DNA of 64,000 bases from Acheta domesticus (GCA_031308135.1 JAHLJT010000664.1:1-64000); one strand, 5' to 3'; numbered from the stretch's first letter, positions 1 through 11,612 are shown. Notes: generated by a model from the letters alone, not told the origin. Numbers and translations: made by a program.

Positions 1-242
1 AGATCAGCACATTGCAACATCAGCACATGAGAAAAAATATTGTTGTTAAAATAATGTATATATTTTAAAATACAATAATTATTATAATTTTATGTAAACA
101 TATGGAATTGTACAGAAAGTGTTTTCTCATCTTTGCTCTCGTTTCTGTCATATTGTCGTGTTCTACGGCTGAGATATGCAAATACCATGCGCGAGTAAAC
201 GCCGGTTATTTCCGCGGGTAAAGAAAAGAACTTTAATCATTA
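1..242. other. no recognisable feature
   Basis: AT-rich non-coding sequence. I see no supported gene, tRNA or terminal repeat here. Confidence 0.5.
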
Positions 243-870
243 ATAAGGCAAATGAGCCATTCCACGTCAAATCGCCACAACAGTTGACACGACATTTTTT
301 TAAATATACGATTTTTTTAAAGTCTGGACATCAAAAAAAGAGACACGTATTTTTTTATTTGCCTGAAAATTGATTATTTGTGTACTTTCGGCTATATTAA
401 ATTTTGGAATTTACAGGTACTTCACAAAATAAGATCAATTATCTCTCCGAATGTACCAAATATAAAATTTCTGGTTTATGTCATTTAATACTTTGAAATG
501 TGTATTTTATTCCTCTGTAAATAAATTTTTCAAAAAATATTTTTTTCATTTTAAAAATCTACTTTTTTCAAAGAAAGTAAAATTTCTATATAAACTCGAT
601 GAGATAAAAATTTGAAAAAAATATAGACGCATTCCTTGCTCAATTTTCTATAAAATACAACAAGAAAAAAAGTGGGCACTCCACACCATACAGTTCTAAG
701 AAAATCAATTGTAAGTATGAGGGCGCGCTCTGCCTACCCATGCACTAACGAATTGTGTTCGGCCAGTCTTTGATGCAAGTGCTGAAGAACTCAAAAAGAA
801 TGAACCGTCTGCCTGATAAGGGTTTCAAGAGTTATTAGTATTTCAGATGTTCACTCTGCCCCCAGAATGT
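243..870 (+). repeat. 0.6 kb AT-rich interspersed repeat, copy 1
   Basis: This block aligns with 957-1585 over about 620 bases in direct orientation. Shared landmarks, in order, are GAGCCATTCCACGTCAAAT, GGACATCAAAAA, GTGTATTTTATTC, CTTGCTCAATTTTCTA and GCACTAACGAATTGTGTTCG. The copies differ by many substitutions and small indels, so the duplication is old or they are independent insertions of one family. There are only short chance reading frames and no terminal inverted repeats. Confidence 0.8.
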
Positions 871-956
871 ATGATATTGTGTAATACATATTTTGTGGGT
901 AACATTGTGGGTGACGTGTGGGTCACCTATGTTCTTATGGGTGAGAGCGAAACGAA

Positions 957-1585
957 TGGAAATACGAGCCATTCCACGTCAAATCTCACTCGAATTGACA
1001 CGACTATTAAAAAAAATGATACCAATAAATGGCATTCATTCTGGACATCAAAAAAGAGGGACGTGTTTCTTTATTTACCTGAAACTTGTTTATTTGTATA
1101 GTTTTGCCTTTATTAAATTTTTAAAATTTACGCGTACTTTGCAAAATATGATTAATTGACGCTCTGAATGTACTTAACATAAAAATTACTCGTTTGTTTC
1201 GTTTAATTTTTTGATATGTGTATTTTATTCATCTGTAAATTACTTTCTCAAAAAATAAATATTTCATTAAAAAATTGTAATTGTTTTTAAAAAAACGAAA
1301 ATTTCTTTATGAACTCTCTCAGATTAAAATTTGAAAAAAAGGCATATTTCTTGCTCAATTTTCTACAAAACATAACAAGAAAAAAGTGGACACTAAACAC
1401 GTATAGATAAAAAAATCAATTGTAATTATGGTATTCGGGCGCGTGGTTCCTGCCCCTGCACTAACGAATTGTGTTCGATCAGTCTTGGATACTAATGCCG
1501 ACAAACAATAAAAAGAATGGCCCTCTGCTTGATTTGGGTTTCAAGAAACATTAGTAAATCTATGTTCACATTGGGATGGGTGACA
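957..1585 (+). repeat. 0.6 kb AT-rich interspersed repeat, copy 2
   Basis: Second direct copy of the repeat at 243-870, offset by about 715 bases, with the same ordered landmarks. Its end runs into a short tandem duplication at about 1565-1615, where GGGATGGGTGACAGCA appears twice. It is non-coding in all frames. Confidence 0.8.
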
Positions 1586-1987
1586 GCACAACAAATTGGG
1601 ATGGGTGACAGCAAAATGAATGCTTTTCCTCGTGTCAGCGAAACGAATTTTACTGCGACTCCCTTTGCGTCCTAGGGACGGAGTGCCCTCCTGACCTTGC
1701 TCGTTTTTGATTGAATAGGGTTTAGAGGGCGCTTCGACTGCTGTGGTCATTTGCGCCCATGCCAGAGTATTTGGAGAAAAGAATATTCAGTGTTGCATAT
1801 GTAACTTACTCACTGTTTAAAAGCATGTACATTGGCTAAAAAGAAGGCTCGCATTCTGCTTCAGACATACATGTAGAAATGGCAGAAGGAAAATAGAAAA
1901 AGGACGCGTAAAATTTATCTTAAAACGTAAAATTGGCTGTAAAGGGGCCAAACAAAAACATAAAACATTGTTATCTTTCAAATAAAA

Positions 1988-3309
1988 TTATATATTCTGC
2001 TTTCTCTCAAAAAACAAAAAAGTTTTGAGAGCGCAGAAATCGTCATCCCCGAGCACCACTTGTAGAGAGTTGCCCAGGTCATGACTTCGTCGACTGCCAA
2101 CAAATTTCCTACAGTACAGCAGGACGTGTTCCACGGAAAGAACAGTCTTGCACGAGTCACAGATAGGGGGAGTTTCATTTCGAAGAATGAAACCGTGAGA
2201 AAAGTGGCAGTGTCCGATACGTTAAAATCACTTCCTCGCGCCTACAGGACCGTGATGAGGAGCACCAGGGATACACAGAATTCTTTATCGCACTGAGTTT
2301 GAAAGTGCTATTGTGCCACTCTGTTTGCCACGCTCTAAGCACGGATCGTTTCAAGAAAGCCTGAACATCGGTCAATGGCACAGAAGGGATGTCGATACGA
2401 GTTTTACGAGTCGCTGATTTCGCCGCCTGGTCGGCCAGTTCGTTCCCTCTGATACTCACGTGGCCCGGGACCCATCTAAGTACCAGGTCATAGCGGCGGG
2501 ACAGAAGACGATGAATCAGGCTTTGAACGGATAACGTCAGGTAGTCTGACGAAGGACGGGAGACAGCTTGAAGAGAGCTGAGAGAATCAGAACAGATAAC
2601 TACTCGCCGCAACGTCGCTGATTCAATGTATTTTAGGGCCTCAAAAATTGCATACATTTCGGCAGTGAATATACTGCACTTGGAGTGAAGCCGAAATGAT
2701 TTGATGGCCCTGATACAGTAAAAACCACATGCCACCGCGTCGCTGCACGATGAACCATCCGTGTATAAGAATAAATGATCCGGATAGGATTCTCTCATAT
2801 CCAGAAATTGCTTTTGGTAAACCAGAGGACTAGTCGTTTGTTTGGGCAGATTGGAGAGTCTGAAGAAAAAATACTGGGACGGAGGAGTTTCCAAGGGGGA
2901 ATCCGTCTCTTGTGGGTTTCACAGGGGTGGGAAGTTCTACATTTAATTCCCGGAGAAGATTTCGTAATCTAATACCTGGGGGATGGGGTAACGATGTTCG
3001 AAGAATGTACGAGGACTCATACTTTGGGTGGATGATTATACGACGACAGGGGTGGTCAACCAGTCCCGACACTTTAGTCACATAAGAGGCTAAAAAAATA
3101 TCACGCCTTCGGCTCAGAGATGGTTCTCCAGCTTCCGCCAAGAGGCATTCGATGCGACTCGTGCGGTAGGCGCCTGTACTAATCCTTATACCGGCGTTGT
3201 GAATGGTATTTAATGGCCGGAGGGTTGATGGTGACGCTGACCCATATACAATACATCCATAATCCAAAATAGAGCGGATGAGTGTTCTATACAAACGCAA
3301 GAGACACAC
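1988..3309 (-). pseudogene. LINE A ORF2, C-terminal part: RT thumb, RNase H, Cys/His tail
   Basis: The RNase H domain shows TDGSS, AEMYAIFEAL, SDSLSSLQA and GHVSIRGNELADQAA, which supply the catalytic acidic residues and the late His/Asp block. It would degrade RNA in the RNA-DNA hybrid during target-primed reverse transcription. Downstream, in another frame, come GHCHFSHGFILRNE and CDSCKTVLSVEHVLLYC, the Cys/His tail common at the end of such ORF2 proteins, ending at a TAA on 1988-1990. The part at 2830-3309 holds the region between RT and RNase H (LDYGCIVYGSA). At least two frameshifts separate the pieces, so no single polypeptide can be read. Confidence 0.88.
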
Positions 3310-4560
3310 ACTGTCTGCTCCCCAAGAACTGCCTGTAAGGGTTGCGGAGGAGGTTCAGAGGTGAGACACATCGGCTTTTCAGTTTACGTATATGATTTCG
3401 CCAAGTTAGGCTCTTATCGAAAGTAAGCCCAAGGAAAGTTGCAGAGTCCACAAAAGGTAGAAGATGGTTTCCAAGAAAAAGATCGGGGTGGTTATGAAGA
3501 TGATAAATCCTGCAGAAATGCATACAGTTAGTTTTTGATGCGGAGAATGTAAAACCTGTAGCATCACTCCATTCCTGCAATTTGTTGAGAACAAGTTGTA
3601 ATTGTCTCTCTATCACTTGAATACTCTTGGAAGAGCAGAAAATGGCGAAGTCGTCAACGAAGAGCGATGCTTTCACCGGCTCTCGGATTATCGACGCTAT
3701 ACTATTGATAGCGATGGCAAACAGAATGACACTCAGAATTGAGCCCTGAGGACTCCGTTTTCTAAATGGTGGCTGGCGGATACCCTGTCACCAAGGCGAA
3801 CGCGGAAGTATCTTGAGGAAAGAAAGGCTACTAAAAAAGGGGGAGCCGGTCCCTAAGGCCCCAAGAATGGATGGTGCGAAGAATGCCGTACCTCCAGGTA
3901 GTATCATATGCTTTCTCTATATCGAAGAAAATTGCTACCAGGTGTTGACGTAGCACGAAAGCAGAGGAGATCTGTGTGGTAAGGGTGACAAGGTGGTCCA
4001 TGGTTGACCTGTTCTTCCTGAAACCACATTGGATGGGTGTAAGTAGGTTTCTCTGCTCCAGGTGCCACACCAAACGCGTATTCACCATTCGCTCCAGAAG
4101 TTTGCATATACAGCTTGTGAGCGAGATTGGGCGGTAGGTTGACGGCTTTGTCCTGTCCTTTCCTTCTTTAGGAATAGGAATAATAATCGCTTCGCGCCAC
4201 GTCCTAGGAAAGGTATTCTCCATCCAAATCTTGTTGAAGATACGGAGGAGCAAAATACGTGCCTCTTCCGGCAGGTGATTTAACATTTGGTTGCGTATCT
4301 GGTCTGGTCCTGGAGCAGAATCTTTCCCACGGGCGAGCGCACAGGAAAATTCATCCATGGAGAAAGGGGTGTTATAATCTTCCTCCAAGCAGGTTGAGAA
4401 GTCCAATCTGCATTTCTCCATTCTACTCTTCGTTTTCAAGAAGCTAGGGGAGTAGTGTAAGGATCTGGAGGTATTTTCATAATGGCAGGCCAATTCCTCA
4501 ACTTCTTCTTCTGGAGAAGTAATAAGATTTCCATTAATAAGGAGTCCTGGAACAGATGCA
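3287..4560 (-). pseudogene. LINE A ORF2, reverse transcriptase core
   Basis: Reverse transcriptase signatures appear in order on the minus strand: APGPDQIRNQML, TYRPISLTSCICKLLERMV, GFRKNRSTMDHL, FFDIEKAYDTTW (motif A Asp), SPQGSILS (motif B) and FVDDFA (motif C, the YxDD-like catalytic pair with F in the first place). Frames change between motifs A and B and again after motif C. The upstream edge is cut exactly at the hAT insertion: coding sequence reading VPGLLINGNLIT resumes at the left hAT end and continues the endonuclease-RT linker on the other side. Confidence 0.9.
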
Positions 4561-6234
4561 CAGAGGGCTAAATGGCCAATCTAGGCGGAACTAGACCCCC
4601 CTCCCTAACATTTTAATATCGACTTTTTGTGTTAGTGAATTTGATCGTCGATGTTAGTAGAATGATATTTGAGAGTTGGTTTATTTTTTCGACTCACGTT
4701 TGCTACGCTGGGGAAGTGGATTACTTACCATATCTTGAAGGAAGCGCTGCGTGAGGCAGACGCTCTGCAGCCACTCGAAGAATCAAACGTGCTCAGATCT
4801 CAATGAAAGGCGAATGCGAAACTCTGCTATATGGAATATGTTCAGTGAAGTATGTACTTTTCAACAGTAGTTATATAATTTCAATTCTTTGCTTCTCTCT
4901 TCGTAAAATAAGCTGTAAAGTAGGCGTTGCGCGAGACCTAAATTTTTCATTTTCCGGACTTTCAAGTAGATTTTCAACAATGTAAATTAACTTGCATTAC
5001 TGTAAAACATATGTCCACTAAATAGCTTCGTGTCTTTACTTTATAATGCACTAAGTTTCACGTCCAGATACGTCCAGATGAGGATATTATGTTTTATTTC
5101 ATACGATGGCGCGCATCCAGTAGTCACCTACCGTAATCTGTTTTCCCGTTTCGCGCGAGAGAGGGGATATGAAAGCAGAGCTAATGTCTTTTGTAAAGAG
5201 TAGATTAGGTTTCAAGAGTGCGAAAAAACAAAGGAGAAATGCCTTAAAGATGCTGTAAGAGTATTTTATATTATTTTTTAAGTAGGTGGAGAAAATGCGA
5301 CCACGTCGAGCATCATTTCATTAAAAAGTATTCTGGGTGGCTAGATGCTGTAATTCAGTTTCCGGAAGTGGTATACAGGGCAATAACATCTAAAATGATT
5401 GAAGCTACGCAATCTACTAGTTCAGGTGCAAGCCGGCCGAGGTAAAGTTTTAATGAGTGTACTGGGGAGGGTAAAGACACCGCATCGAAACATTACTTAC
5501 GTCGCACTCGAAGGAAGAAATTGTGTACGCAGCGAGGCAATCACTGCATGCATCGGGCAAAGAGATGCGGCCAACATGTTCAGGAGATGACTACAACTGG
5601 TCGCATTATCAGAGGACTGACTCTTATCAATTGTTGGATTCTTGTTGGCGAATTGTAATGTTGTAATGTCAAATTGTCAGTGGAAATGTGTGAATCAACC
5701 AAGCAATGAATGATTAGAGAACATTAAATTTAAGTAGCAATGAAATTGTTTAAGGGGTCAACATGGGTAGTGTGTAAAAGGCAAGTATAGAAAAACAGTG
5801 GTTAGAAAGGATTAATCTGCAATAAAACTTTATGATTGGTGTCTTTTATGTGAAACATAAACGTCATAAACTGAAGAAGAAGAAGAAGAAGTAGAAAAAA
5901 TTCTTATTAATTGTGAAAAATTAAATAAATATTTTAGAAATTGTGCAATATAAAATAAAAGATTAATTAATTCATTTATGTTTTGATTTTGTTATTGAGA
6001 ATAAAATATATTTGCGTTCGGAGAAGTCATAATATTTTTAAAATGTTTTTCGAACACAATTCATTAATAATAATAATTTGTATTCATTAGTAATTATAAT
6101 CATTAATGAGTAAAACTGAAGTATATTTAATGTGTATTAATTTCACAACCTTAACAACCGTTTACATTCCATAGAATCACTTAAAACAAAAGATTTAAGG
6201 CTAGTTCCGTCTAGAATCGCCATTTAGCCCACTG
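4561..6234. mobile_element. Non-autonomous hAT element nested in LINE A
   Basis: The ends are inverted repeats of about 34 bp, starting CAGAGGGCTAAATGGC at 4561 and, on the other strand from 6234, CAGTGGGCTAAATGGC, with 30 of 34 positions identical. CAGNG termini are the hAT hallmark. LINE coding sequence is interrupted exactly at these ends. The expected 8-bp target duplication is imperfect: flanks cagatgca and tgagatgg share agatg but are offset by one base. The 1.67 kb interior is AT-rich with a short GAA run near 5875-5890 and no recognisable transposase, so the element would depend on an enzyme supplied elsewhere. Confidence 0.82.
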
Positions 6235-7488
6235 TGAGATGGTGGGGAAAATCTTCCTCCGATCTGTCGGATCTTTCGCCATACTACTTTAGGCGGGGTA
6301 TGGCAAGAAAGAGAAGAAATAAAGGCTCTCCAGGAAGCGGTCTTACTTTCCCGTATTACTAATCTGGCTCTGGCCCGCTTTCTTTTGAAATCGATCAGGT
6401 TTGATGCGGTGGGGAACCTATTGAGCCTCGCGAGAGCTTGCTTTCGGTCACGCACCGCGGTGGCACAGTCAGCATTCCACCAAGGCACAGGGACGCGTCG
6501 TGGCCGACACTTAGACTTCGGGATTGCAATAGTGGCTGCGCGAAGAAGGGCGTCGGTGAATTGGGCCACCAAGGTATCGATATTATTTGAAAAGTGGTCT
6601 GGCATTATAATTTTCTCGCTGAATGTATCCCAGTCGGCTCGATGGAATAGCCAGCGAGGAGGATGGATGACGTCTAAATTAGGGACATTAAAGTGGACCA
6701 AAATGGGAAAATGGTCACTCCCATGTAGATCATCGAGTACAGTCCACTCTACTATGGTAGATAGGGATGGACTGCAGAGTGCCAGATCGATTGACGAGAA
6801 GGAGTTTGACGCCATGGAGAAATGAGTGTGATTCTCGGAATTCAGAAGAATTAAGTTTTGCTGGTAAATAATATTTTCGAGGATAGAACCTCTCGGGCAG
6901 GTCCTCGTGCCACCCCAGAGGGGATTGTGGGCATTAAAATCCCCCGCAATAAAAAAAGGGGCGGGCAACTGAGAAAAGACATCTTCGAGTTCCTCTTGTG
7001 ACACGACTTGGCCAGGGGGAATGTATATACTACACACCGCAAAAGAGAAGGATGGTAGGTGTACCCGTACGCAAACTGGAGGTCGGTTCGAACGTTGTGT
7101 TCCTCGGAGAACAGGGAGTCGCGGATGAGTACCGCAACGCCGCAAGTCCGTCGTCTTGATCAAACTGATAGATGTTAAATCCGCGAAGAGACAGGGGATG
7201 ATGAGGGAGAAGAGAGTCATCCTGACTGCTGGTGGCTATGGTCGTCTGTGTCGGGGGGATTTCCCGACTTTTGGCCCACGGGTGACCGAGATCTACAAGA
7301 GCTGGAGGATCGTCCGATGTGATTCTCGGAAACAGAAAGAGGAGGACGGGATTTGGATGACGTATTTTTCCTGGGAGGCGGTGTCTGCTTAAGATCGATT
7401 TCAGTAGAAGTTTCAGTTGAAGTGGTCGATGTCTGGTGGAGTTTCTGGACAGGTTTTTGGTACTTTGTGGGAATGATAATTTTCCCAC
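6235..7488 (-). pseudogene. LINE A ORF2, endonuclease domain (N-terminus missing)
   Basis: An apurinic/apyrimidinic-like endonuclease that would nick target DNA for reverse transcription. Visible motifs are LRGFNIYQFDQDDG, SIYIPPGQVV, FFIAGDFNAHNPLWGG, FSSIDLALCS and HGSDHFPILV, then the basic linker SWRAFISSL. The first 60 or so residues, normally with a WNCRG-type start and an acidic ET motif, are not visible. Instead the domain overlaps the 3' end of ORF1, which suggests an internal deletion at the ORF1-ORF2 junction. A frameshift lies just after FDQDDG. The other end stops at the hAT insertion after FSPPSHS. Confidence 0.88.
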
Positions 7489-8605
7489 CTTGGATGCACG
7501 CCGAATCTTCGGGGAAGTCTACCGGCGACACCTGACAACTGAAATGTGAGACTACCGCTGGGGTACAGTGAGTTTGACAACTCGCTGTTACCCCCGGGGA
7601 CTTAGGTTTTACAGCACTGGAAAACGATCGTGATAGGTCCACTGGATTCCTGATTTGGAACCTACGCTTCGCCTCAGGGAAGGAAACCTTTTCGGATACC
7701 CTTATTTTTTGGATTTCCCTTTCCCGGAGAAACGTGGGACACTCGTTGTCGTTGGCTGGGTGATCGCCTTCGCAATTCACACAGTGCAGTGGTTTGTCGC
7801 AGGGTTGTTGGTCGTGAACTGACGATCCGCACTTCCCGCAAACCGCGTTTACGGACATACATCGCTGCTGAGTATGCCCAAACCTTTGGCACTTGAAGCA
7901 GCGCAAAGGGTTCGGCACATACTGCCGCACACGGAGGTTGTAAAAAGCGGTGATGATCCTTTCCGGGAGAGATGGTCGGTCGAAAGTAAGGATCAGGGTA
8001 GAAGTAGGAATCACTTTCCCCTGCTCCTTCCTTCCGATCCTGTACACCTGAGTCACGCCATGGGTCTTAAAAAAGTTTAGATGATCTTCCCCCGTTTCTG
8101 AAGCAAAGTCCTCGTGATTTACCACGCCTTTGCACAGGTTCAAGGTGGGATGAACCGTGACTACTACCTGGAGGCCGGCAATCTGCTTTGTATTTTCAAT
8201 TTTTCCAATTTGCTCGTCGGTACGTGCTTCAAAAAGATACGTTCCGTTCCTCTGTCGCACGACCGCTTGGAGCTTCCCGTAAGCCTCTTCTATGGCTCGC
8301 GCCAGACGGACAGCACTTACAGTTTTAAAAGTTTTACCTTCCTCAGCGCATGACATGAGGAGGAAACGAGGCATCTTGGGTCGATCTTCTTCTCTAGAAA
8401 AGAAACTATTCAAATCAATAGTTCTCTCTGCACATCTCCTCTTCCTTGCGGAAGAGGGCGGGGGAAAAGGTGAAGTATCCATATAGATGGAATAGGTTCG
8501 TCCTCGTGGTCCCCACCCACCACGGAGCCCAACAAGGGGACACTCCATCGGAGTGCCAGGGTTGCCACGAGGATATAGTGGGGGAATAACACAGCGCTGC
8601 ACCAA
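7217..8605 (-). CDS. LINE A ORF1: nucleic-acid-binding protein with three zinc knuckles
   Basis: An open frame of 462 codons. The C-terminal half carries three retroviral-type knuckles: CFKCQRFGHTQQRC, CGKCGSSVHDQQPC and CVNCEGDHPANDNEC. They are preceded by a segment (RPSLPERIITAFYNLRVRQY) of the kind found before knuckles in Jockey-type ORF1 proteins. It would coat LINE RNA in a ribonucleoprotein particle. The tail is Ser/Pro/Thr-rich. An internal Met about 41 codons in (MDTSPFPPPSS) is an alternative start and may be the real one, since the first 40 residues look like translated leader. The frame overlaps the endonuclease remnant. Confidence 0.85.
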   Translation of the reverse strand: MVQRCVIPPLYPRGNPGTPMECPLVGLRGGWGPRGRTYSIYMDTSPFPPPSSARKRRCAERTIDLNSFFSREEDRPKMPRFLLMSCAEEGKTFKTVSAVRLARAIEEAYGKLQAVVRQRNGTYLFEARTDEQIGKIENTKQIAGLQVVVTVHPTLNLCKGVVNHEDFASETGEDHLNFFKTHGVTQVYRIGRKEQGKVIPTSTLILTFDRPSLPERIITAFYNLRVRQYVPNPLRCFKCQRFGHTQQRCMSVNAVCGKCGSSVHDQQPCDKPLHCVNCEGDHPANDNECPTFLREREIQKIRVSEKVSFPEAKRRFQIRNPVDLSRSFSSAVKPKSPGVTASCQTHCTPAVVSHFSCQVSPVDFPEDSACIQGGKIIIPTKYQKPVQKLHQTSTTSTETSTEIDLKQTPPPRKNTSSKSRPPLSVSENHIGRSSSSCRSRSPVGQKSGNPPDTDDHSHQQSG

Positions 8606-9080
8606 CGTGTATCCCCCCGCTCACCCTGGAGTTCAGTACAAGACCTAGTCCGAGCCGATTGATCGGGAGTGGGTTAGCTCCCGACCGCCCGTCTAGAAGG
8701 GTCCGGGGCCAAAGCGAGTGTGTTGGAACCTACAGGGAATGTTCCCCAAAATACGTAATCAACGTACTCCTTAGTGCAAGGCGAACAGTAGCACTAGGAC
8801 TAGATAGGGAAACAAACAGGTCCCTCAACTGCCAGGACACACATTCCCTCCGACACGGGTCGCCATGCACGGCAAACACATGGCTGGGCGTTCAGCATAC
8901 AGAGAAGGCCAGTGAGGAAGAAAAAGGAGTGAAAAGAACGTACATGACATGAAATGAGAAGCAAGAAGATGAAAAAAAATGGGGAAAGGAACACTTGAGA
9001 GCCTTCTCTGCATCCCCCCGTCAGGACGTGGACCAACCCAACTCGACGGGACCTTGCTCGTGAAGTACAATCGACCACTT
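8606..9080 (-). other. probable LINE A 5' leader
   Basis: GC-richer sequence directly upstream of LINE A ORF1 on the minus strand. It has no recognisable domain in any frame. I assign it to the LINE leader only by position; the element's 5' end is not marked by a duplication I can see. Confidence 0.4.
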
Positions 9081-9337
9081 GTCAAGGGACATAGTAAACG
9101 TTTCTCAACATTAGTCGCAATGCGCAATACGTATGAAGACAAGAGTGATAGTATTTGTTCTGTGAATCGTGGGTTCTGTGAATGTTGTACACTGTGCAAC
9201 ATGAGTGGCGATCAACGTATGAGATAGATGTTTCAAACTTTGTGATCACGATTTTAAAAAAAAGAAAATCTACAAGACACGTAAACAACGATTTTGCTGG
9301 TGAATTTATATGAGACATTAGATTGGCGAATTTGTGA

Positions 9338-9682
9338 TTAATTCGGAAGAAAGGGAATCGGCTTCCAAAACGGCCTTTTCTTAATGAAGATAGCATCGAG
9401 ATCAGTGGTTCCCGTGGCATTAACCAAAGTAGCGCAACGTCCAGTGAAAAAGGGGAAATCAGGGAAGTAACAAAGCTCTTCAATTAGTTCGTCAACTGTC
9501 TGCGAAATGAATAAAGAGAAGATTAACATGAGTTTAATTGCAATAGGAGAAACCCCCGCCACGAAAAGAAAATTGGAACAAATGGCATCCCCATAAGAAA
9601 TTTTAGAAAGTACAAAGTGCCAACACAGATAAATTTTTTTCACATTGAAGATCCTTCGACGTCCATTTGAAAAATCAGACAA
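9338..9682 (-). other. unrecognised 114-codon open frame
   Basis: An open frame reading FSNGRRRIFNVKKIYLCW near the start and TVDELIEELCYFPDFPFF in the middle. I do not recognise a family. It lies just beyond the LINE A leader and may be part of another decayed element or chance. The surrounding 9081-9700 holds nothing else I can support. Confidence 0.2.
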
Positions 9683-9699
9683 AGAAACTATTTAGTAAC

Positions 9700-10559
9700 T
9701 CATCGATTACTCTCACTCAACAGATGACATGACGTTGAAAATTTAAATTTTGACAATTTTTGAAAGTTGGACATTCAATAAAATTAAACGACTTTTTTGC
9801 AGCAACCGAACGCATGATAAAAGTGTCTAAAACGTTGGCTGAAGAAAACGGAATTTTGTCCAAAACTGAAATAACTTCGGTAGGTCATTAAAACTGCATT
9901 GTGACGAAAGTTCAGGAATTCTATGGTACGCGAGTACTTGTATTTAAAGTGAGTTGTGAGGGACCAGAAAATTTCAAAATGTCATTCAAAACCTGAATCA
10001 AGAATCCGTCATTTAATTATTTTTAAATTTATAATTTATTTATAAATATATTAATATTATTTATATGTATATTAATACATATAAATATTATTATTTATAA
10101 ATTCAATCACGAAGGTTCACCACCTCAAGAAGTACTTAAATTACTGCTTCATCCAAAGAAACCGACGACCAGTAACGCAAAAAACCTGTCTATTGCAGCA
10201 ATCTATTACACACTGGTTCGTTAAAATACTAATATCTTTTAGGGTTACGAGATCCCACTTTGATTTTTTTTTGGACTCTAGTGTCTTTTCTCTAGTCTAC
10301 TGCGTTTATAAATATTTTTTAAAAATTTTAACTCATCGAGTTTTAAAAAAATATTCAATTTTCAAAATTTCAGTTTTTTTTTTAAAATTGAAAATTCAAA
10401 AAATTAAATATTTTGCAAAATCTTAAAAATTAAACATGTTTTTAAGTTTCGAATGGAATTTGAACGGAATTTCTGTAATTGGTGTATTCAAATGTATGAT
10501 ATTTTTAAGTTAGTGATGCGCGTCATTTTTAGCACATTTCATTACACAATATTTCCGAA
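9700..10559. other. AT-rich, no recognisable feature
   Basis: Strongly AT-rich, with runs of A and T and a TTATTTATAAAT-like low-complexity patch at 10015-10105. No domain or terminal repeat was recognised. Confidence 0.5.
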
Positions 10560-10705
10560 AATAATAAAGTTAGAAAAAAATAAAAAAACACGTGTTCACT
10601 TATTTGATCCATATCACAAATAGAAACAACTAGAAAATAAATAAAAATATGAAGGTCAAATTTTGGTCTATTTTGTGCGATTTGACGTGGAATGGCTCAA
10701 ATAAA
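10560..10705 (-). repeat. Fragment of the 0.6 kb repeat, inverted
   Basis: Contains GATTTGACGTGGAATGGCTC at about 10679, the reverse complement of the landmark in the repeats at 243 and 957. Upstream, the order AATAAAAAAACACGTGTT and TTTGAT also matches the reverse complement of that family. Only the first 140 bases or so of the family are recognisable here. Confidence 0.65.
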
Positions 10706-11174
10706 TCACTTGTAATAGTCGTGCATTACAACAACTTCATTATGCATTGAAATTAGAGCATTGCCCCAAGATGTAGAAGGGTGCGAGAGATCTTTTCTCC
10801 TATAGTGACTACGGGTCCAAGAAGTCGCACCTTATCAGCGTGCTCTAACGCCTAAAAGGATTATAAAGTAGATGTGAATACATGATTTGTAGAGAATTGT
10901 GTCTTCATTAATTTTGTGTACGAAGGTCGTTCAATAACCCGAGTAGTTGTTGAAATATAACCAATTTCTTTTATCAATTTTTTTATGAAGCCAAAATTTT
11001 TCGAGGTGGCAAACCTCAAAACCTTCGTTTACGATATCTCAGAAAAAAGTTTAATACAAAAATTTGGAGCATTTTTAAGAAAATTTAGAATGTGTGGAGT
11101 TTTCATGTAAAGTATTGCTCAAAATGAAAATATCTGTTTGAAACTCGCAGGGCCTCGAGTTTCTTCTTCTTTCT
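10706..11174. other. no recognisable feature
   Basis: AT-rich, non-coding in the frames inspected. I see nothing here that I can support. Confidence 0.4.
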
Positions 11175-11612
11175 TGTAAACTAAGGTCACTATAATGCCT
11201 CAGACCGGGAGGTCCTACGGTTCGAATCCCGTGGGATTTTTCAAACTACCTACACCGCTGGGACAAATTCATTCGCTGTTTGAAGGAGAACTAGAAGTCG
11301 GCTGCTCTGATTGGTAATTTTTCGTGGTTTCTCCGATCAACACCAGGTGAATGCCGGAGCAGTACCCTAACAAATTGACCAAGGACCACGCGCGATCTTT
11401 CCTTCCTATTCTTTCCTATCCTCATCCCTTACACTTACACGGACTACACTACCACACATGCCGGGAGACCAGCCGGGAGCTTAGAGCTTGTTCCCGCTGG
11501 GACGCTGCCACGTTGGAGGGAGATACCTGGTTGGGGAAAATTTCCGCAAACCCACGTAGGTCGGAGCAGATCTGGCCAACCCGGGGAAGATCACCGCCAC
11601 CTCCACGATAAA
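11175..11612 (+). repeat. tRNA-derived SINE, family A, copy 1
   Basis: A pol III B-box, GGTTCGAATCCC, lies at about 11218-11229. The following body aligns with 23365-23812: TTCGTGGTTTCTCCGATCAA, CACCAGGTGAATGCCGGAGC, AGTACC, GCGCGATCTTTCCTT, then TTAGAGCTTGT and a 3' part ending CACCGCCACC. The region upstream of the B-box is degenerate and no clear A-box is visible, so the head is probably damaged. It is followed by a T-rich patch near 11637-11660. Confidence 0.8.

Larger units (their letters stand above)
1700..9080 (-). mobile_element. LINE A: RNase H-bearing non-LTR retrotransposon, interrupted
   Basis: On the minus strand the order is 5' region, ORF1 with zinc knuckles, endonuclease, reverse transcriptase, RNase H, a C-terminal Cys/His motif and a 3' UTR, the canonical order of Jockey/I-group LINEs. 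The 3' UTR contains a GGGCGC...GCGCCC stem near 1723-1760, typical of insect LINE tails. The body is split by a hAT insertion (4561-6234) and carries several frameshifts, so ORF2 is inactive while ORF1 is still open. The right boundary in the 8.6-9.1 kb leader is uncertain because no target duplication was identified. Clade assignment beyond this is inference. Confidence 0.85.

Noticed and set aside
5399..5590. hAT transposase inside the element at 4561-6234
   Set aside because: The short frames show none of the hAT motifs seen in the gene at 18655-24788.
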